This document shows positions 30,332 through 35,081 of a stretch of DNA of 35,081 nucleotides, piece after piece (positions within the stretch are counted from its first letter, which is position 1; every line of letters begins with the position of its first letter). Made by a program: the position numbers and the translations under genes. The notes under the pieces are model-generated. The model did not search any database, was not told the origin of the DNA, and saw only the letters and a list, made by a program, of their open reading frames with translations. Source of the DNA: Solirubrobacterales bacterium (GTDB lineage Bacteria; Actinomycetota; Thermoleophilia; Solirubrobacterales; Solirubrobacteraceae); NCBI GenBank assembly GCA_013815355.1, contig JACDGG010000011.1:1-35081 (forward strand), read 5' to 3'.

Positions 30332-31198
30332 TCAGCTGCGGGGTCCGCTCGCCTCATCCGCGCGGCGGTAGCCCAGGCGTTGAGAGATGCGGTCGGCCGT
30401 TGCGATTAGGTGCGGGCCGAGCGCGTCGACGAGGCCCTCGAGGGAGATCATCGAGCTGTGCGCTGAGAGGCTGAGCGCGGCAACCGTCTCGTGCGCGTGA
30501 TCACGCACGGGCGCCGCGATTGCGTAGAGCTCCGCGAGGAGCTCCTGGTCGTTGACCGCAAATGCTTCCTCGCGTACCTGCTCGAGCTCTACGGTCAGGG
30601 CGCTCTTGCTCGTGATCGTATTCGGGGCCTTCTTGGCGAGCGTCATCTGCGCGATCCGCTCTCGCTGCTCGCTCTCAGGCAGAAACGCGAGCAGGATCTT
30701 CCCCATTGCTGTGCAGTGCGCGGGCAGGCGCGAACCGGGGTTCGGGTCCAACTCGATCTTGCTCTGCTCACGTCGGAAGCTTTTGGCGCGGTCGACGTAG
30801 AGGATCTCGGTGCCGTCGAGGACCGCGAGGCTCACGGTGTAGCTGGTGCGCTCGCGCAGCTCCTTGAGATAGGGGTGGGCGTGCTCGCGCAACCCCATCG
30901 AGTTCAGCGCCGACATCCCAAGGTCGGTCACGCGCAGACCGAGGCGATACTTGCGCTGCGCATCCTGCTCCAAATAGCCCAGCGCGACGAGCGTGGTGAC
31001 ATAGCGGTGCGTGGTCGAGCGGCTCATCCCGAGCTCATCGGCGATGTCGGAGATCCCGAGCACTGGCTGCGCCGGCGTGAAACAGCCAAGGATCGCGAGC
31101 CCACGCGCGAGGGACTGGGAGTAGCGCGGCTCGCGCAGGCTCGGGACCGACCATGCCGGGTCTTGCGCCGCCTCTCGACTCGGCTTCGTCTTGGGCAT
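30332..31198 (-). CDS. IclR-family transcriptional regulator
   Basis: 288 residues from ATG 31198 (MPKTKPSREA); the open frame upstream is not needed. The N-terminal winged helix reads YSQSLARGLAILGCFTPAQP, then LGISDIADELGMSRSTTHRY and LVALGYLEQDAQRKYRLGLR. The GAF-like IclR effector domain follows: LDGTEILYVDRAK, RLPAHCTAMGKILLAFL, then INDQ-like AVNDQELLAELYAIAAPVRD. A complete regulator for an unidentified small aromatic or organic acid. No catabolic operon is nearby, so the target genes are elsewhere. It may be cargo of the element. Confidence 0.92.
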   Translation of the reverse strand: MPKTKPSREAAQDPAWSVPSLREPRYSQSLARGLAILGCFTPAQPVLGISDIADELGMSRSTTHRYVTTLVALGYLEQDAQRKYRLGLRVTDLGMSALNSMGLREHAHPYLKELRERTSYTVSLAVLDGTEILYVDRAKSFRREQSKIELDPNPGSRLPAHCTAMGKILLAFLPESEQRERIAQMTLAKKAPNTITSKSALTVELEQVREEAFAVNDQELLAELYAIAAPVRDHAHETVAALSLSAHSSMISLEGLVDALGPHLIATADRISQRLGYRRADEASGPRS

Positions 31199-31363
31199 TA
31201 CCGGGTCAACCTTATCTGCAGCGTCGAGAGGCCCACAGTGCGAGCGCCCGACCCGTCGTGGACGACAGCGACCTCGCTGGAGGTGACGGGCCGGGACGCT
31301 CACGCCCAGCGCGCCCCTACTGGCGAGGTGCGGATATCTCTTTACGCGGAATAGCTCATCGGG

Positions 31364-31588
31364 CTAGAGAAGGCGGCGTAGCTGGCTGGGGTCTAGGCCT
31401 GCGTCGTTGAGGATGCCGGAGAGGGTGCCGCGCTTGAGCTCGCGGTGCAGCGGCACGGTGAGGGAGCTTGGGCGGGCGGGGTGCTTCATTCGGACGTGGC
31501 TGCCGCGCTGGCGTGCGAGCTGCCAGCCGGTTCGTTCGAGCGCTTTGACGAGCTGGCGGCCTGAGAGGACCGGGAGTCCCTCGCTCAC
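31364..31588 (-). CDS. hicA: HicA-family mRNA interferase toxin
   Basis: 74 residues. SGRQLVKALERTGWQLARQR followed by the catalytic GSHVRMKHP (His) and LTVPLHRELKRGTLSGILND is the HicA double-stranded RNA-binding-like fold. GTG 31588 overlaps the hicB stop (GTGA). Order hicB-hicA; the toxin appears intact. Confidence 0.9.
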   Translation of the reverse strand: MSEGLPVLSGRQLVKALERTGWQLARQRGSHVRMKHPARPSSLTVPLHRELKRGTLSGILNDAGLDPSQLRRLL

Positions 31589-31809
31589 GCGGGGACCGGG
31601 AACCGTCGGCGGATCACGCCGGTGCTGAGAGGGCGTCCTTCTTCGCGGAGGCCCTCGACGTAGAGCTCGAGGGCCTCTTGAGCGTTGGTGGCGGCCTGCT
31701 CCAGCGTGTCGCCCTGGGTGTGCAAGCCCGGCAGGTCGGGCGCGTAGACGTGGTAGCCACCCTCATGCTGGGGGGCGAAGATGAGCTCGATCTCCTGCGG
31801 CTGAGCCAT
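31585..31809 (-). CDS. hicB: HicB-family antitoxin
   Basis: 74 residues with the HicB partial RNase H-like fold: ELIFAPQHEGGYHVYAPDLP, then GLHTQGDTLEQAATNAQEAL and ELYVEGLREEGRPLS. There is no C-terminal DNA-binding domain, so any repressor activity would need another protein. Start ATG 31809. It pairs with HicA. Confidence 0.9.
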   Translation of the reverse strand: MAQPQEIELIFAPQHEGGYHVYAPDLPGLHTQGDTLEQAATNAQEALELYVEGLREEGRPLSTGVIRRRFPVPA

Positions 31810-31837
31810 GTCTTCAGGATAGGGAACGCGGTCTCCT

Positions 31838-33508
31838 CTAGGCGGCGTGGGAGGGGTTTGAGGTTCTAGCGCGCAGCGCGGCGTACTCGGCGTATGTGGC
31901 GCCGGCGGCGCGGGCCCACTGTGCGGCGCGTGCTTGGTGGACGCCGAGGCGCTCGGCGAGTATCGGCGCCGGCAAACGGGCAGCGAGCGCGAGCAATGCT
32001 CCCTGGCGTCCTGAACGGCCGGTGATGCCGTAGCGCGCCAGTCGCCGCAGCAGCTGCTCGGGGCTGATGTGAGTCCCGGCGTTGCGTCCGGGGAACAGCC
32101 ACTGGCTTGTGCCCGCGCCGCGGTGTAGCTCGAGCGCGATACGTGCCAGCGGGTCGGGAAGCGCTACTACACCCCGGGCGAGCGTGATCCCGACGGATCG
32201 GTCGGTTTCGTGCAGGTCGCTGATGGTTAGCCTGGCGGTGCGGGTGAGGGGTTGGGCGTAGAGCAGCAGCAGGCTCCCTGCGAGCCGGTCGCGGGCGTCG
32301 ATCTCCTCGCCGTGCAGCAGCGTGCGCAAGATCTCAAAGCGCTCGAGCTCACCCAGGGGCCTAACGTGTTCGCCGACCTCATGCCAGGCGACGTGCAGCG
32401 TGGCGGTGCTGCTGGTGCGGGCGAGCCATGCCAGGAACAGTCGCACTCGTCTGCGTGCCCCGGCGCCTTCGCTTATCCACTCATCGGTGAGGTCTTGGCG
32501 CAGATCGCTCAGCTTCAGCTCTTGAGCGTGAAGCCAACACGTGAGGCCGATCGCCTCGCTGAGCAGCGAGCGCGCATACTTCGCTGGCGCGCTGCCGGTC
32601 TTGCCTGCGCGGACGCTCAGCGCGAGCCGGGGAGCGAGATGCCAGTTGGCGTAGGCACGCACGAGCGCTCGGTCAGGACCGTCCTGTAGGGCGCTGGTGG
32701 CGTCCTGTGCCCAGCGCGAGAACGCAGCGGTGATCTCGTCACGCTCAGGCAGGGCGTGCTCGTGGACCAGCGCGGCGCGAACAAACGCGATAGCCCCGGA
32801 ACCGTGCGTGGTCTCGATCGCCCCGTCCAGCGCCTCGTGGGTGAGCGCGACCCTTCCAGTCAAGAGATCCTCCAGGAGAAGGCGAGTCGGGGTTTGCAGC
32901 CAGCGCAGCATCGAGTCAGCGTTCTTGGCGGCAGCGAGCGCATCGAGATACGGCGCGAGCGCCGCGACCGCGACTGGGTCTGCGCCGTCGCGAAGGCGTT
33001 GGATGCGTAGCGCGAGCCGACACCGCGAGCAACGCCCAGTGACCAGCGCCGCCAGGGCGTGACAGTCGCTGCAGTCTCCATCGCCGCCGCCTTTCTCGCG
33101 ATCACATGCCTTGCAGATCGGGCCTGTTGAGAGCCGTCGATAGACGAGGCGTTTCTCTGCGCAGCAGGCGCACTTCACCAGCGGCCTGGCCACGCAGCTG
33201 AGGCACAACGGCCTTGAGCTACTCGCATAGCGGCACGGCTTGACGCGACCGCAGCTGCTGCAGGATCGTTCAGGAGGCCGGTAGCAGCAGCGTCCGAGCG
33301 CTGGCTGCCCGCCGCTCGCTTTGCGAATCAGCCGGCTGGTTTTGCCGCAGACCCCGCAACGCCCCGTTGGCTTAGGAGCGCAGCTTCTGCACATATCCGG
33401 CTGCCCGTCGCGGGCGCGGCGCTCGATCGCCAAGACGCGCCCGCAGACGCCGCAGGGGCGCCTGGGCTGATCGGCACGGCCGCGAGCCGGCCGGCGAGCC
33501 TTGCTCAC
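31838..33508 (-). CDS. Five-zinc-ribbon protein with degenerate recombinase-like C-terminus (second cassette)
   Basis: 556 residues; GTG 33508 overlaps the XRE stop (GTGA). Residues about 20-165 carry five zinc ribbons (CGVCGRVLAIE...CRSC, CGVCGKTSRL..., CSSCGRVKPC...CLSC, CACCAEKRLV...CKAC, CSDCHALAA...CSRC); the second ribbon has GRCC in place of a clean CxxC. The C-terminal part mirrors the first cassette: QPLTRTARLTISDLHETDRS, then WLFPGRNAGTHISPEQLLRR, GRQGALLALAARLPAPILAE and RLGVHQARAAQWARAAG. It likewise has no visible catalytic His or Tyr. It has half as many ribbons as the homologue at 24914-27241. Confidence 0.7.
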   Translation of the reverse strand: MSKARRPARGRADQPRRPCGVCGRVLAIERRARDGQPDMCRSCAPKPTGRCGVCGKTSRLIRKASGGQPALGRCCYRPPERSCSSCGRVKPCRYASSSRPLCLSCVARPLVKCACCAEKRLVYRRLSTGPICKACDREKGGGDGDCSDCHALAALVTGRCSRCRLALRIQRLRDGADPVAVAALAPYLDALAAAKNADSMLRWLQTPTRLLLEDLLTGRVALTHEALDGAIETTHGSGAIAFVRAALVHEHALPERDEITAAFSRWAQDATSALQDGPDRALVRAYANWHLAPRLALSVRAGKTGSAPAKYARSLLSEAIGLTCWLHAQELKLSDLRQDLTDEWISEGAGARRRVRLFLAWLARTSSTATLHVAWHEVGEHVRPLGELERFEILRTLLHGEEIDARDRLAGSLLLLYAQPLTRTARLTISDLHETDRSVGITLARGVVALPDPLARIALELHRGAGTSQWLFPGRNAGTHISPEQLLRRLARYGITGRSGRQGALLALAARLPAPILAERLGVHQARAAQWARAAGATYAEYAALRARTSNPSHAA

Positions 33509-33831
33509 GAGCGCCCGCCCGGGCGGCGAAGACGCACCTGCTTGGGTTCAAGCGCCTTGTCGATCGTGGTGCTGCTCGCCGGGTCCATCGCGATCGGCGC
33601 CGCGAGCTCGCTGCGGCGCACGAGCTCGCCAGGCTCGCAGGCGAGGATCTCACAGAGCACCATCAGCACCCGGAGATTCAGGCGCTCCGGGCGGCCGGTG
33701 ACCAGCCGCCAGACCTGCGAGTCCGACAGGCGTATGCCGTGCTCGGCGAGCCTGGGTGCGAGCTCGTTCGCCTTGAACATGCCGCGCTCTGCCATCAGCA
33801 CCCGCAGGCGCCACTCGTAGTCCACGCTCAT
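33505..33831 (-). CDS. XRE-type small DNA-binding protein (second cassette)
   Basis: 108 residues, helix-turn-helix in VLMAERGMFKANELAPRLAE, then IRLSDSQVWRLVTGRPERLN and LRVLMVLCEILACEPGELV. It is a homologue of 27269-27622 over the first about 75 residues, with a different basic tail. ATG 33831 overlaps the recombinase stop (ATGA). Confidence 0.8.
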   Translation of the reverse strand: MSVDYEWRLRVLMAERGMFKANELAPRLAEHGIRLSDSQVWRLVTGRPERLNLRVLMVLCEILACEPGELVRRSELAAPIAMDPASSTTIDKALEPKQVRLRRPGGRS

Positions 33832-34966
33832 CGCACGGCCGCGAGCTCTGCGAGCTGCTCGTCGATCGCGGCCCTGACCAGACGGTCCTTGAAGTCATCG
33901 CCGACCGATAGGTAGATCGCTGTTGTAGCGGCGTGGCTGTGGCCGACCTGATCCTGGATGAACTGCGCGGCCCACCCCTGCTCAGCCAGATGCGTCACAT
34001 AGCTGTGACGCAAACAGTGCGGGGTCAGCTGCTGCGGAAGGCCTGCTTCGTCGCGGATCTCAGCGAAGCGCTCGTTGATGTAGCCGACCGCGATCCGGGT
34101 GCCGCGCTCGGTCAAGAACACCGCCGGATGCTCTGGGCAGCCGAAGCTCGGACGGATCTCGCTCACGTACTGCTCGATAACCTCGACCGCCCAATCGAAC
34201 ACTGTCAGCACGGTGCGACGCTGCGGTCCACCGCCACGCTTCGCCTTGCCGTAGCGAACGTGCACCTGGCCATAGGCGCCGAACTCGGGCAGCTTGCCCG
34301 CCGGACGGAAGTCACAGATGTCGAGCATCGCGACCTCCGCGCGACGCAGACCCCACGCGAACTTGACCTTGAACAACGCCTGGTCACGCCACGCCTGCAA
34401 AGACCCCTTGCGCCCCCGCGCCCGGCACGCCGCGATGCGCGCCTCGCACGCACCGAAGAACGCCTCCAGCTCGTCCACCGTCAACGGGCGCCGGCGCGGG
34501 TCGCCCTCGAAGTCGTCCAGATGCGCAACGAGGTTGCGCTCACCGAACAGCTGGCCAGGGCCGCGGCCGAACTCACGCTCACAGATCACCGACCACGGAT
34601 AGCGATGGTCACACGCATACTCGGAGAACCCCTTCAGCCGCTGCTGGTAGGTGCGAAGCGTCGAGCGCGCCAGTCGCTGCGGCGCGCCAGCAGATCCTCG
34701 AAATACTCATCGGCGTGCGAGGCGCGCCACTCCCACGGCCAACAACCCGTGTGCTCAACGAACGCTCGCACACCCGTCTCGTTCGCGCGGATCGACTTGG
34801 GCTTGCAATAGCGCGCCGTCTGCTGGCTACGCCAGCCCGCCAGCATCGCGTCGAACAGCGCCCGCTCGAGATGCAACGGACGGACACCCACCCCAAAGAC
34901 CCGCGCCAGCGCACCGTCGACGTCCTGCGTCGAGTAGACACCATGCGGGCTCAACAAGCTCTGCAT
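33828..34966 (-). pseudogene. Tyrosine recombinase of the second cassette, frameshifted
   Basis: The N-terminal part (ATG 34966 to the stop at 34634) ends ASHADEYFEDLLARRSDW and then goes out of frame. From about 34680, in the neighbouring frame, the protein continues ARSTLRTYQQRLKGFSEYAC, then DHRYPWSVICEREFG. The catalytic domain to 33828 follows. In that part R (WGLRRAEVAML), K (HVRYGKAKRG), H and R (PHCLRHSYVTH), H (DQVGHSHAATTAIY) and the nucleophilic Y are all present. The total of 1139 bases is one short of 380 codons (copy 1: 372 residues), consistent with a single one-base deletion. The unshifted C-terminal part could be expressed from an internal start at 34589. Confidence 0.8.
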
Positions 34967-35023
34967 CCACCGCGATTAGATCGCAACAGACGCATACACG
35001 CCAGGGCGCGGCGGCGAACAAGC

Positions 35024-35055
35024 CGCACCTTCGGAGAAATTTCCCCGAAGGTGCG
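35024..35055. other. 32-bp near-perfect palindrome upstream of the second cassette
   Basis: CGCACCTTCGG / CCGAAGGTGCG arms around AGAAATTTCC. One mismatched pair is present in 16. It lies 58 bases upstream of the recombinase start, with additional GCGGCG/CGCCGC outside. It may be an operator, recombination site or terminator of whatever lies beyond the window. Confidence 0.5.
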
Positions 35056-35081
35056 CGCCGCAACACTACCCCGCCCTGTCA

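Overview
The window is high-GC actinobacterial DNA that reads as part of a conjugative plasmid, or an integrative element carrying plasmid functions. The evidence is a type IV secretion block of the Streptomyces SCO6880 kind with a DUF4913 gene, a partition locus, replication genes next to an iteron array, an ssb, an ArdC-like antirestriction gene and many toxin-antitoxin (TA) modules. Gene style (GTG/TTG starts, ATGA/GTGA overlaps, GC-rich codons) fits Actinomycetota. A Solirubrobacterales/Thermoleophilia host is a guess from overall protein flavour and was not tested. No relaxase, ribosomal RNA or tRNA gene was recognised.

Layout. 1-5352 (+): the tail of an upstream transfer gene, an SCO6880-like membrane protein, a VirB4-like ATPase, a TraG/VirD4-like coupling protein and a DUF4913 protein, all translationally overlapped. 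5387-8812: a PIN-domain toxin with its putative antitoxin, a parA operon with a small partner gene, a 530-base intergenic region full of GTAC-based palindromes, and a divergent ParB with a parS-like palindrome in front. 8813-12364: an AbiE module with a truncated toxin, a small membrane protein, a HigA antitoxin whose HigB toxin is reduced to a stub, and an HTH-nucleotidyltransferase gene pair. 12398-14862: ArdC-like protein, an unknown small protein, and a frameshifted toxin with an intact ribbon-helix-helix antitoxin. 14953-20021: ssb, a RepB-like/CHC2 primase, a large winged-helix-like protein, eight 20-bp iterons and a putative replication initiator. 20062-23168: a DUF4326 gene disrupted by a complete IS256-family element, then two accessory genes. 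23299-29244: a plasmid parB-like gene split by a 4.26-kb cassette that encodes a tyrosine recombinase, a small XRE-type protein and a giant zinc-ribbon protein with a degenerate recombinase-like C-terminus. 29473-31809: two accessory genes, an IclR-type regulator and HicBA. 31838-34966: a second, diverged copy of the same three-gene cassette, whose recombinase is frameshifted.

How it fits together. Replication (iterons, initiator, primase, SSB), partition (ParA, ParB), spread (T4SS, ArdC) and addiction (TA modules) form a normal plasmid economy. Several parts are decaying: three TA modules retain the antitoxin but have a damaged toxin, one parB-like gene is split, and DUF4326 carries both an IS and an amber codon. 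The strongest candidate for an undescribed system is the duplicated recombinase/XRE/zinc-ribbon cassette. Ten ribbons in one copy and five in the other precede a pseudo-recombinase domain. One copy has evidently inserted into a parB-like gene, so its ends can be approximated. A second candidate is a recurring family of large nested hairpins in the 5' leaders of accessory genes.
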